Assembly: GCF_018613065.1 (NCBI RefSeq)
Contig: NZ_JAGGQW010000027.1
Location: 29,571 to 93,570, forward strand
Direction: 5' to 3'
Length of the DNA: 64,000 nt
DNA from: Bacillus sp. ISL-7
GTDB lineage: Bacteria > Bacillota > Bacilli > Bacillales_B > DSM-18226
Below the pieces are notes generated by a model, which had not been told where the DNA came from, searched no databases, and saw only the letters and a program-made list of their open reading frames with translations. A program made the position numbers and the translations under genes. Each line of letters begins with the position of its first letter. Positions within the stretch are counted from its first letter, which is position 1. Shown here piece by piece: positions 32,692-41,471 of the stretch.

Positions 32692-33432
32692 ATGTCTAAT
32701 ATTCAAGAAAAAGTTGTTATCATTACTGGTGCTTCTAGTGGGATTGGCGAGGCTACTGCAAAGGAACTTGCATCTAGGGGTGCGAAATTGGTTTTAGCAG
32801 CTCGCCGTGAAGATCGTTTAAAGAAATTGCAAGAAGAGATTCAAAATAGTGGTGGTCAAGCAATTTATAAGATAACAGATGTCACTTCTCATGAACAAAT
32901 GGAAGAGCTGGCCGAGTTAACTCTTAAAGAGTTTGGAAAAATAGATGTTTTAGTCAACAATGCAGGAGTCATGCCACATTCGTTTCTTTATAAGAAAAAG
33001 GTGGATGATTGGAACAAGATGATAGATGTAAATATCAAAGGCGTACTTTATGCCATTGCTGCTGTTCTTCCAACGATGAGGGAACAAAAATCAGGTCATA
33101 TTATTAACGTTTCTTCTGTAGCAGGGCACGTTGTAGGAGCTGGTAGTACTGTCTATGCTGGAACGAAGCATGCTGTACGTGCTATTTCGGAAGGTCTTCG
33201 TAAAGAAGAGGCTGGAAACAATATTCGTTCCACCATTATCTCACCAGGAGCAGTTGCGACTGAATTAACAAATTCAATTACAGATATGGACCTGAAACCA
33301 GGTATCGATAAAATCTATGAAGGTGCGATTGATGCTGATTCAATAGCCCGTGCCATTGCTTTTGCTATTGAACAGCCAGCTGATGTAGCAATTAATGAAA
33401 TGATCATCCGTCCAACATCACAGGAACGGTAA
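32692..33432 (+). CDS. short-chain dehydrogenase/reductase
   Basis: 246 residues from ATG 32692 after GAAAGGATGG; the ATG at 32680 overlaps that site. Classical [11 protein letters not shown] (cofactor loop), NNAG, the catalytic Ser in NVSSVAG and YAGTK (Y-x3-K). R38-R39 after strand 2 (LAARREDR) suggests NADP(H). Likely a YdfG/serine-dehydrogenase-like cytosolic carbonyl reductase. It heads the last unit of the regulon. Confidence 0.93.
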   Translation: MSNIQEKVVIITGASSGIGEATAKELASRGAKLVLAARREDRLKKLQEEIQNSGGQAIYKITDVTSHEQMEELAELTLKEFGKIDVLVNNAGVMPHSFLYKKKVDDWNKMIDVNIKGVLYAIAAVLPTMREQKSGHIINVSSVAGHVVGAGSTVYAGTKHAVRAISEGLRKEEAGNNIRSTIISPGAVATELTNSITDMDLKPGIDKIYEGAIDADSIARAIAFAIEQPADVAINEMIIRPTSQER

Positions 33433-33483
33433 GACGATTTTAAAAGTAACTTGAACCTAGAATAAAAATAAGGAGGAAATACA

Positions 33484-34307
33484 ATGAAAGATGTTGTACT
33501 TTGGACAGGTGCTGGACAGATTGGCATGGCGATAGCTAGAAGAATCGGTTTTAGTAAGAAAATTATTGTGGGTGATAAAAATCTAGATAATGCCAAAGCT
33601 ATTGCAAAAATTATGGAAGAAGCGGGATTTGATGTGGTACCTGTTGAAACGGACATTAAGAATCTATTTTAAATTTAATTGCAGAAGGTCAGAAATATGG
33701 TGAAATCACTGCTCTAATCAATGCAGCTGGCGTATCACCTAGTCAGGCACCTATTGAAACCATTTTGAAGGTGGATTTGTACGGAACGGCAGTATTGCTA
33801 GAGGAAGTAGGAAAGGTCATAGCTCCTGGAGGCGTTGGTGTGACAATTTCCAGTCAGTCTGGACACAGAATGCCTCAATTGGGAGTTGAAATTGATGAAC
33901 AACTAGCAACGACACCAACTGAAGAACTCCTTAGTTTGGAAGTCCTTCAGCCAGAAAATATCAAGGATACGTTGCACGCTTATCAAATGGCGAAACGATG
34001 CAATGTTAAGCGTGTTATGTTTGAATCAATACGCTGGGGAGAAAAAGACGCTCGTATCAATTCCATTTCTCCAGGGATTATCGTAACGCCATTGGCTATA
34101 GACGAGTTCAATGGTCCAAGAGGAGAGTTCTATAAGAATATGTTTGCCAAGTGCCCTGCCCGACGACCAGGAACAGCTGATGAGGTTGCAAATATGGCTG
34201 AGCTGCTGATGATGCCGCAGGGAGCTTTCATCACTGGGGCTGATTTCCTTATTGACGGTGGAGCGACGGCTTCCTTTTTTTACGGTCCACTAAAACCAGA
34301 AGAATAA
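33484..34307 (+). pseudogene. SDR-type reductase split by a frameshift
   Basis: AAGGAGGAAATACA precedes ATG 33484; the first frame (MKDVVLWTGAGQIGMAIARR, Rossmann GxGxxG) ends at 33672. The continuation is one frame over, from about 33666: ILNLIAEGQKYGEITALINA, then the frame at 33765-34307 with ISSQSG, the Y-x3-K of HAYQMAKRC, and the C-terminal GADFLIDGGATASFF. One base lost near 33664-33666 explains it. The complete protein would have about 275 residues. Function lost unless the error is in sequencing. Confidence 0.88.
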
Positions 34308-34435
34308 TAAAAGGAATCTCAAAATGCTGTCTCAATTAGAAATGAGGCATTTTAGTCCCCAGGTAAATTTCAATCGACCTTTTATTAAGGTGTAAGCTTT
34401 TAACCATCACTAGTTGGAGAGCTGAAGAAGGGGTA

Positions 34436-35167
34436 ATGGCATTGGAAAGACCATATATAATTTGTCACATGTTAACTTCATTGGATGGGAAAATCATTGG
34501 AGATTACTTGAAAGTGGAACGAGCAGCATATTTTACAGACGAATATGAAAAAATTCATGGGCGGTACGAAAGTAAAGCGTGGATGTGTGGCAGGGTTACC
34601 ATGGAGGAACACTTTACTTTCGGAAATATATTAGATTTAGCACAAGAAAACATAGAGACGATCCCTAGAATTGATTACGTAGCAAATAAAGATGCTAAAA
34701 CTTATGTCATAGCAGTAGATCCCTCTGGGAAATTAGGGTGGACTGAAAATTCAATAGAGCCATGGAATGAGTACAGAACGGAGGACCACATAGTACAAGT
34801 CCTTACAGAACAAGTATCCGATGCATAATTGGCTCATCTGAAAAAGATAGGAATTTCTTATACTTTTGGCGAAAAAAAACGATTACACTTCAGTCTTGTA
34901 GTGGAAAAGCTAAAAAAGTTATTTTCCATCGATAAGTTGATGTTAGAAGGTGGAGGCTTTCTAAATGGCTCCTTTTTAAATGAAGGGTTAATTGATGAAT
35001 TAAGCCTCGTTTTAGTTCCAATCGTAGATGCTGCATCCAACTCTGTGACGCTATTTGAAACAAGTTCTTATCTAAAAAAACCACAACCAGTTAATTTCTT
35101 CTTAAAGGACATTGAAAAATTAGATGATGGTGGTCTATGGATGAAGTATGTAACAAAACATAATTAA
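34436..35167 (+). pseudogene. dihydrofolate-reductase-like (RibD C-terminal) protein, nonsense mutant
   Basis: One frame of 243 codons broken by a single TAA at 34826-34828 (...VTEQVSDA, stop, LAHLKKIGISYTF...). Both parts belong to the RibD_C/DHFR-like reductase family: ICHMLTSLDGKI at the start and LMLEGGGFLNGSFLNEGLIDELSLVLVP near the end. In this family the lost codon would most simply have been TAT (Tyr). Such proteins reduce pterin- or flavin-precursor-like compounds; many have unknown substrates. The 34320-34352 hairpin may end the transcript before it. Confidence 0.87.
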
Positions 35168-35212
35168 TCACCTTTTTACTAGCTAAAATTAAAAGAAAGT
35201 TGGAATCAAAAA

Positions 35213-35608
35213 ATGAAAAATGAACAATTAAGCAATAGCACAATCTTCTCATTGGGACAAAAAGTTGACGCAAACTTTATCGGCGATGCTTACTTACAAA
35301 TGGTTTTTACCGATCCTACACCACTTAATGCACCAATCGGGAATGTAACTTTTGCTCCAGGAGCTCGCAATAGTTGGCACTCACACAAAGTTGGGCAAGT
35401 TTTGTTAGTTACTGGTGGTGAAGGTTGGTATCAAGAAGAGGGTAAACCAGCTCAACTACTTAAAACAGGTGATGTCGTGAATATTCTCCCGAATGTGAAA
35501 CATTGGCATGGAGCAACAAAAGACAGTTGGTTTGTACACTTAGCAATGACACCAGGAGAAACTGAATGGTTAGAACCTGTGGATAATGAATGGTATAATA
35601 AATTATGA
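35213..35608 (+). CDS. cupin-domain protein
   Basis: 131 residues, a single double-stranded beta-helix barrel of the carboxymuconolactone/mandelonitrile-lyase-like cupins. Metal ligands are visible in motif 1 (NSWHSHKVGQVLLVTGGEG: H, H, Q) and motif 2 (LPNVKHWHGATKD: H). Soluble. Frequently found with reductases in xenobiotic-response islands. AAGAAAGTTGGAATC lies upstream of ATG 35213, a weak ribosome-binding site. Closed by a terminator; last intact gene of the island. Confidence 0.85.
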   Translation: MKNEQLSNSTIFSLGQKVDANFIGDAYLQMVFTDPTPLNAPIGNVTFAPGARNSWHSHKVGQVLLVTGGEGWYQEEGKPAQLLKTGDVVNILPNVKHWHGATKDSWFVHLAMTPGETEWLEPVDNEWYNKL

Positions 35609-35630
35609 ATTGAATTTATATATTAAAAGG

Positions 35631-35665
35631 AAGCCGATTTCCATATGTGGAGTTCGGCTTTTTTC
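35631..35665 (+). terminator. terminator at the right end of the island
   Basis: AAGCCGA and TCGGCTT stem followed by TTTTTCT. Confidence 0.75.
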
Positions 35666-35767
35666 TATAATTTTGTGAAGGTTTGTATTTAAACTGGAAG
35701 GTTAGTATTGGGATAAATAGGACTACATATTAGACATGTCCAATTTGTGTGGTTCCTTTATAATTAA

Positions 35768-36010
35768 CTATTTTGCTTTAATAACCTAAATATAAATTGG
35801 GCTTATCTTCTATTCAATGAAACTTCTGATGAAGAAGTCAAGGAAATGGCAAAAAGACTATTAAATGGAGACTTATCCGTAAAAGATTTAAAGAGTATGG
35901 ATAAAATTAAGGTTCACTTTAGAACTGTAAAGAAAAAACGGAGGAAAGGTTTTATAAATTATAAAGAACTCAATAAGTTTGTAGAGGAATACTTATTACT
36001 AGACGATTGA
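35768..36010 (+). pseudogene. decayed paralogue of the 8077-8307 gene
   Basis: Without any start codon, the frame reads NWAYLLFNETSDEEVKEMAK and later KVHFRTVKKKRRKG, ending LLLDD. It matches the protein at 8077 (WAFLLFNETTDEEVKETAIK, KVHFRAVKKKRRKG, LLLGD) over nearly its full length. The upstream part is lost. Its position just outside the island mirrors the intact copy on the other side. Confidence 0.85.
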
Positions 36011-36106
36011 GGAAAACAAAATATACTTATAGGTTACTTTATGGAAGACGTGTATTTAGCAATAAAAAAATGCTGTTTTGGCTATATGATTTTTATGAAT
36101 AAAAAA

Positions 36107-36163
36107 AGCCTAAAAGATGCATGTAATGTATAAAAAACTCGCATCTTTTAGGCTCATTATTTT
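36107..36163. terminator. bidirectional terminator
   Basis: AGCCTAAAAGATGC and GCATCTTTTAGGCT form a perfect 14-bp stem with A/T runs on both sides; it ends the minus-strand nuclease gene. Confidence 0.85.
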
Positions 36164-36265
36164 TATTCCTTATTGTGGTAAAGCACCCCATTTTTATGTT
36201 TAGTCGGACTCTAGGTCATGGTTTTATTCTTCAATAAGAAGAAAAGAATCGCCACATAACCCCAT

Positions 36266-37273
36266 TTATTCACCTACCAGCCCATCACCATCTCGGTCAT
36301 CCATATATTTATAGAGCCATGAATCACGGGTAATGGGCATTTTAAAGCCAGCAGCTTTGGCTTCAGCGATCGTAACTTGTCCATTATGATTGGTATCTAC
36401 CTTACTAACATCTTCATCACTACTTACCGTTTGGTTTGCTGGTACATTGTTTGTTTTCGGTGGCGTACTCTTAGTACCTGTTGTTGCCCCTAAATTTTTG
36501 TTCACTTCATCTGGGTTTACATTGTCAAATTCATCTGTAATTGTTCTGCCCTGAATTTTGTATGTGAATTTATAATGGTTCGGAATTTGCGTTTGAGTAT
36601 TTGGATATTGAATCACTGCTACGAAATCTGTACAACCTCCTGCATCTCGAATCACTTTTTCCATATAAGCTTGGTCGCCGTGCCTATTGAGAGTGCTGTC
36701 TTGAGGTGTAATGTTATAGGCATTTGATACTCCCCCAAGCGAGTCAGCAATCACATGTCCTTTATCCAAGGTTGGACTCTCTGTACCAGGAACATTTGCT
36801 TCATCAGAGTAATATCTACCTGATGACGTAACATGTTCAGTATTCGAATTTTGAAGTGTTATATTTTTTGCCTCAACACGAATTAACTGACCGTATTCAT
36901 TTGTAAAAGCCCAATATTCTCTGTCACCAAACCCAACATCAACTCTGACATTTGGCTTTCTATAACCTGACATATCTCCGCCATCTACTTCAATTAGTGT
37001 ATATTTACTGTAGTCAAAGTCACCATTAACACTTGTTATCGTTGGTGTACTAGTGGCAGGAACACTTGGACTGACTGAACTTTCAGTAGTCGTTTTTTCC
37101 GCTTCATCGTCAGGTGTACTTTTTTTGCTTTCAACAGTGGCTGCTTTCTTTTTGCTTACTTCTTGAGTTTTATTTTTTTTGGCATTTTCCTCTTTGCTAG
37201 TTGTTTCATTTGATGAACAAGCTGCAAGGAAAACTAATAAAAACGCAATAAATAAGTAGGTTAATTTCTTCAT
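36266..37273 (-). CDS. lipoprotein DNA/RNA non-specific endonuclease with Ca-binding tail
   Basis: 335 residues from ATG 37273, preceded by AAGGGGACA; the longer frame from 37339 lacks one. A type II signal peptide ends in the lipobox LAAC (C19), so it is a surface lipoprotein. Residues 20-95 are a Lys/Ser/Thr-rich linker. The nuclease domain carries DKGHVIADSLGG (the D-x-G-H motif of EndA/NucA-like enzymes) and NITPQDSTLNRHG. The C-terminus has an EF-hand-like DTNHNGQVTIAEA and an Excalibur-like DDRDGDGLVGE in which the usual Cys is Gly. It would degrade extracellular DNA for nutrition or competence. Monocistronic. Confidence 0.87.
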   Translation of the reverse strand: MKKLTYLFIAFLLVFLAACSSNETTSKEENAKKNKTQEVSKKKAATVESKKSTPDDEAEKTTTESSVSPSVPATSTPTITSVNGDFDYSKYTLIEVDGGDMSGYRKPNVRVDVGFGDREYWAFTNEYGQLIRVEAKNITLQNSNTEHVTSSGRYYSDEANVPGTESPTLDKGHVIADSLGGVSNAYNITPQDSTLNRHGDQAYMEKVIRDAGGCTDFVAVIQYPNTQTQIPNHYKFTYKIQGRTITDEFDNVNPDEVNKNLGATTGTKSTPPKTNNVPANQTVSSDEDVSKVDTNHNGQVTIAEAKAAGFKMPITRDSWLYKYMDDRDGDGLVGE

Positions 37274-37512
37274 AAATTGTCCCCTTTTTGTAAACATTTG
37301 TAGAAATACCAATACTATTATACTGCTAAAATACTTCAAAAAACGAATAAATTTATATTCCCCATATGATAATCCTTAATGTTATTAACCTAGTTATGGT
37401 AAAACTCCTTATTCCATTAGACTGCCCCTTTAGTACAACAAGGAAAAAGACCGCTGCAGCGATCATCAACTTTAGCTAATGCACCCCTTAGTTGTAAAAC
37501 ATTATTTAAATA

Positions 37513-37680
37513 TCACCTTTTTAAAATAGACCTTTGGGGAGGACCATAGGATTGTTCTCCCTGAAAATATACTAGTTTATTGGGGATACAAGAAATGATA
37601 AATGGCATCCCACACCATATTAATTTCTCTAATGCTTCAGCGAGCAGCAACTCTTTCCCGTCCATATCATAGACAGACAA
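37513..37680 (-). pseudogene. short coding-like ORF, about 55 codons
   Basis: In the 570-bp gap between the nuclease genes the minus strand has a protein-like frame: MDGKELLLAEALEKLIWCGM from 37665 (TTG 37680 possible), then FIISCIPNKLVYFQGEQSYG and a stop at 37513-37515. There is no ribosome-binding site. Probably a remnant. The rest of the gap (37274-37512 and 37690-37842) shows no gene. Confidence 0.3.
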
Positions 37681-37842
37681 ATTAGAATTTGAAGAGATAA
37701 AGAAATCAATGTATTAAGATGGATAATGGGCAAAGCAAATTAATGCATTACAAGAGAAAGAGGGTGTAAATGGATGCTATATTATACATAAGTATTCGAT
37801 AGATCGTTATGTCTATATTAAAAATGGGGGAGTCTTGAAAAC

Positions 37843-38859
37843 ATGGAAAACGTATCATTGCCTATTGGAACGAAAAACGGATGTTTTACTATAATCGGGG
37901 GTTTTGAAGAATATCAAGAAAAAGTTACTAAAAAAAGAATTGAAGAGTTAGAACAAGACAAGCAAAAGTTTATAAATGGGGAAAAAAATCCTAATAATAA
38001 TTTTGAATCTGTAGATACTTTTGATAAATGGATACAAGATTGTAAGTCTCGAAAGAAATACAAATGTCAGTGTAAATGTGGAAGAATAGTTTATTTAAGT
38101 GAAAGTGCTTTATTTTTCAAGAAACGGAGAGATTGTGAAGGAATTGGAGAGATAGGAGAACAAAAAAATTGTGCGTTAAAGCAAGAGCGTGAGAAAAAGA
38201 GATTAGCTTCATATCCCAGGGTAAAGGATAAAAGCTATGATATTGATTATTCCAATACCATACATGAATCATTAGAGATATTAGAATGTATTAATGAAAA
38301 TTATGAAGAAGGGTATGTTGTAATTGATAGAAGAAAAAAGAATGGTGTCGAATGTAAAGTATTTAAACTATATAAATGTCGTTGCTATTTGTGCGGCAAA
38401 GAATATCAATATAAATCATCAGATTTTGAAATAAAAATTGATGCATACGGACGTAGAGCGACAGAAGGATATTATTGTGATACTTGTTGTGACTGTCATA
38501 ACATTTCATCATTTCAATGGCGAACTATAAAAATATTGAGAGAACATAATGTGGCATATAGAGTTGAAGTTTCGTTTCAAGACCTATATGGTGTAGGGCA
38601 TAAGAAATTGTTGCGTTATGATTTTGCTGTTCTCGGTTCAGATGACAGTATTAAATGTCTTATTGAATGTCAAGGTGAACAGCATTATAAGCCTGTAGCT
38701 GAGTTCGGTGGTGTTTCACAATATGAGTCTCAATTAAAGAATGACGAATTAAAACGTATTTATGCCAAGTCACATAATATACCTTTATTTGAAATTCCGT
38801 ATACTTGTAATACATACGAAAAGGAAATAAAATTTCTTAAAACTGCTGGAATTATTTAA
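37843..38859 (+). CDS. Zn-ribbon plus PD-(D/E)XK-like endonuclease
   Basis: 338 residues. The N-terminal two thirds hold paired CxC/CxxC clusters that look like zinc ribbons (KCQCKCGRIVYL; then KCRCYLCGKEY and CDTCCDCHN). The C-terminal 110 residues look like a Vsr/DUF559-type nuclease: LLRYDFAVLGSDDSIKCLIE (D...E), CQGEQHY (E-x-D/Q-G-x-H), NDELKRIYAKSHNIPLFEIP. Such two-part proteins occur in phages and as free-standing homing-type nucleases. ATG 37843 follows GGGGGAGTC. It is isolated, AT-rich and closed by a terminator, consistent with transfer. Confidence 0.65.
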   Translation: MENVSLPIGTKNGCFTIIGGFEEYQEKVTKKRIEELEQDKQKFINGEKNPNNNFESVDTFDKWIQDCKSRKKYKCQCKCGRIVYLSESALFFKKRRDCEGIGEIGEQKNCALKQEREKKRLASYPRVKDKSYDIDYSNTIHESLEILECINENYEEGYVVIDRRKKNGVECKVFKLYKCRCYLCGKEYQYKSSDFEIKIDAYGRRATEGYYCDTCCDCHNISSFQWRTIKILREHNVAYRVEVSFQDLYGVGHKKLLRYDFAVLGSDDSIKCLIECQGEQHYKPVAEFGGVSQYESQLKNDELKRIYAKSHNIPLFEIPYTCNTYEKEIKFLKTAGII

Positions 38860-38884
38860 TCGGTGAGTTTGATTTGAAAGTACA

Positions 38885-38910
38885 TAAGACACTTAGGTGT
38901 CTTTTTTTTA
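38885..38910 (+). terminator. terminator of the nuclease gene
   Basis: AAGACAC and GTGTCTT around TTAG, then TTTTTT. The following 290 bp up to 39201 show no gene. Confidence 0.8.
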
Positions 38911-39201
38911 TATCATCGTCAATTTCCCAGTCACACCTAATTGTTATTTCTTCCACTAACCTGCACGTTAGCTTTATAATTTCCACAAAAATAGCGTTAA
39001 TCCTTCTTGAATTAACGCTACCCGTTACTTTAAGTGCACTTCTTCACAAACACTAAATTAATCGTGTTTCATAATGCTTTTTAATCTCCATTTAGTCTTT
39101 TTATCTCAACCTTTTCCTACACATGATAATTTTTGTATTTATAGACAGACTATAAACAATCTCTATATTAAAGCGTACGTGCAAGGATTGGATGGGTCAA
39201 T

Positions 39202-39972
39202 ATGAAAAATACAAGACGTTTGAGAGCCTATTTAGGAATTGTTGATACCCCCATTCTCCATTTAAGAGATCCTTATATTATTGCCTTTTGGTCTGTTACA
39301 TTTCCAGGGTTTGGACATCTGCTGCTTGGCAAGTATTATAGGGGATTTTTATTGGTGTCATGGGAATTTTTCATTAATATATATTCAAAAATAAATACTG
39401 CCATGGTGTATTCTTTTATGGGGAATTTTGAATTGGCAAAAGAGGTTCTTAACGTAAGATTATTACATATGTATATTCCTGTTTATCTATTTTGTATTTG
39501 GGATTCCTACCGTACAACGGTTGATTTAAACAATGAGTACATTCTCGCGGAAAGAGAAACTGCACCTATTAAAAAAACAACTTTAAAGTCTTATGGGCTT
39601 AACTACTTGGATAAGAGAAATCCTTTGATGGCTACCTTTTGGTCGTTGACGGTCCCAAGTGTTGGACAAATTTATCAACATAGAATATTACAAGGTTTTT
39701 TCACCTTGCTTTGGGCTATTCTGATTATTTACTATTCCCATTTTGTTGAAGCCATGCACTATTTATATTTAGGTGACATTAAAAAGTCAACAAGTGTATT
39801 AAATATACAATGGCTGATGTTTTTTCCTTCTTTCTATTTTTTTACCATCTATGATGCCTATATGAATACGGTTGAACTGAATAAACTTTTTAAAAAAGAA
39901 CAGAAGGACTATCTAAAGAAACATTTTCAGCCCTCAGATTTCAAAGTAATAAAGGGAAAAAAGGTGACGTAA
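39202..39972 (+). CDS. membrane protein with internal duplication, 256 aa
   Basis: Two homologous halves. Residues 20-110 (RDPYIIAFWSVTFPGFGHLL ... WDSYRTTVDLNNEY) repeat as residues 138-230 (RNPLMATFWSLTVPSVGQIY ... YDAYMNTVELNKLF). Each has a TM2-like pair of helices with a G-x-G/Q turn, followed by a short third helix. The family is found in Bacilli, but I know no assigned function. First gene of a three-gene operon whose members abut. Confidence 0.6.
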   Translation: MKNTRRLRAYLGIVDTPILHLRDPYIIAFWSVTFPGFGHLLLGKYYRGFLLVSWEFFINIYSKINTAMVYSFMGNFELAKEVLNVRLLHMYIPVYLFCIWDSYRTTVDLNNEYILAERETAPIKKTTLKSYGLNYLDKRNPLMATFWSLTVPSVGQIYQHRILQGFFTLLWAILIIYYSHFVEAMHYLYLGDIKKSTSVLNIQWLMFFPSFYFFTIYDAYMNTVELNKLFKKEQKDYLKKHFQPSDFKVIKGKKVT

Positions 39973-40434
39973 ATGCAAATATATGCCACTTTTGAACACT
40001 CTACTTATGTAGAACTAGCCATTACGCATTTACAACAAGTTGGAATTACCGATATTTTTGCGGTTCCACTTGATGAAATCAATGACCATCCTCAAATATT
40101 TGATACGATTCATCGTTCTGACGGGGTTTCGTTTATCAATAAAGGGATAGCTTTGTCTGTGGTATTTTCAACCGTTTTATCCAGCAGAGGGTTTTTATGG
40201 GAATGGGGTCCTATCATATGGGGGTTGATTGGAGCCGCAGGAGGTTTCTTACTGGGGCTTGCGTTAGATTTAGTTATCTATAAGTTAAAAGAGAAAAAGA
40301 AAACAGCGGGCGGAAGAAAAAAAATCAGCTCAGAAATTATTGTCATTATTAACTGTCATGACCAGCAAGACAAAAGTGTTACGGACATATTAACGAAAAA
40401 CAGAGCATTAGGTCTAGCAATAATAAAACATTAA
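39973..40434 (+). CDS. small membrane protein, 153 aa
   Basis: Starts directly after the upstream stop, so translation is coupled. The N-terminal third looks like a ferredoxin-like or ACT-like domain (MQIYATFEHSTYVELAITHL), followed by two membrane helices (GFLWEWGPIIWGLIGAAGGF and LLGLALDLVIYKL) and a basic soluble tail (KEKKKTAGGRKKISSEIIVI). No name assigned. Confidence 0.55.
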   Translation: MQIYATFEHSTYVELAITHLQQVGITDIFAVPLDEINDHPQIFDTIHRSDGVSFINKGIALSVVFSTVLSSRGFLWEWGPIIWGLIGAAGGFLLGLALDLVIYKLKEKKKTAGGRKKISSEIIVIINCHDQQDKSVTDILTKNRALGLAIIKH

Positions 40435-40448
40435 AAAGGAACGTTCAA

Positions 40449-41009
40449 ATGCCATATCCTTCTGCAAAAGAAATTATCGATATACAAAAGAAACTGTCAG
40501 AAATGAGAAATGAACACTGGTACCATCACGATCTATTTACACCTCAATGGTGGTTTCTTTTAATCATAACCATCCTCCCATGGATCGTATGGTGGTTTTT
40601 AGTAGATCGAACACGAATCAAACAAATTTGGCTTTATGGAGCGTTAATGACTATACTAATTATTCACCTAGACGATATTGGCTCTTCACTCGGATTGTGG
40701 AATTATCCTTATAAGTTAATCGGTTTGATTCCAAGGCTAAATCCAATTGATGCTAGTGTCCTACCTGTTTTACATATGTTAGTTTATCAATATTTTACTA
40801 AGTGGAAAGCCTTTTTGATAACCAACATAATAACCGCTTTACTATATTCCTATGTAGCGGAACCTTTCTTTGTTAAAATCCATATTTATCAACTACTTAA
40901 TTGGAAATACTCCTACTCTTTTCCAGGTTATGTGCTAAAAGCAGTTGTGGTTAAATATATTCTGGAAATTGCGTTATCCTGGAAATCAAAATATAAATCA
41001 TATACGTAG
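40449..41009 (+). CDS. CBO0543-like integral membrane protein
   Basis: 186 residues with five to six membrane helices. The pattern HWYHHDLFTPQWWFLLIITI, then WWFLVDRTRIKQIWLYGALM and SVLPVLHMLVYQYFTKWK resembles the CBO0543 family of Firmicutes membrane proteins, whose role is unknown. Starts 14 bp after the previous gene with AAAAGGAACG; ends at a terminator. All three genes of this operon are membrane proteins, so they may form one complex. Confidence 0.65.
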   Translation: MPYPSAKEIIDIQKKLSEMRNEHWYHHDLFTPQWWFLLIITILPWIVWWFLVDRTRIKQIWLYGALMTILIIHLDDIGSSLGLWNYPYKLIGLIPRLNPIDASVLPVLHMLVYQYFTKWKAFLITNIITALLYSYVAEPFFVKIHIYQLLNWKYSYSFPGYVLKAVVVKYILEIALSWKSKYKSYT

Positions 41010-41026
41010 TATTTTGCAAAATAAAG

Positions 41027-41052
41027 AGCATCCAAAAGGATGCTTTTTTTGT
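41027..41052 (+). terminator. terminator of the membrane-protein operon
   Basis: AGCATCC and GGATGCT around AAAA, then seven T. Confidence 0.88.
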
Positions 41053-41090
41053 ATCCTTCTTCAACTCCCTCAGTTTGATACGAATATCTC

Positions 41091-41425
41091 TTGAATGCTC
41101 ACTTATTCGCAGGATTTCATAACCCTTGTAATTGGATTTACGGGTAATTGAAATGAGTTCAGATCATCTTGGCTTCGTGAAGGCATAGTTAAATAAAGGA
41201 GTCAGCCATCACTCCATATTTTACCATATAATGCACATCTCCACGCCGCCCCTGGAGGCTTTCCCTCCCATGTCTCAACGGGTCAATTGCCCTCTCATTC
41301 CTTCGTCATGCCTATCCAAGGGGTGGAGGCCAGTTATGCTAAACTGATGGGTCACAGTGCCCTTTTGTTGAAGAAACCTGGTACTCCGTGCATATTTGAA
41401 ATCCTACGAATAAGACAACATTCAA
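41091..41425. ncRNA. structured non-coding end of the IS, bridge-RNA candidate
   Basis: TTGAATGCTCACTTATTCGC (41091 onward) and its inverted copy at 41397-41425 match at 25 of 29 positions and enclose 277 bp that are clearly more GC-rich than the surroundings, with several small hairpins. No ORF is present. IS110-type elements encode a bridge RNA in one non-coding end that guides donor and target choice; IS1111-like elements usually carry it downstream of the transposase, as here. Strand would be that of the transposase (minus). Confidence 0.45.
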
Positions 41426-41471
41426 AATTTAAGATAACTATTTAACTATAAGACTTTTAGTCATACTGCTT

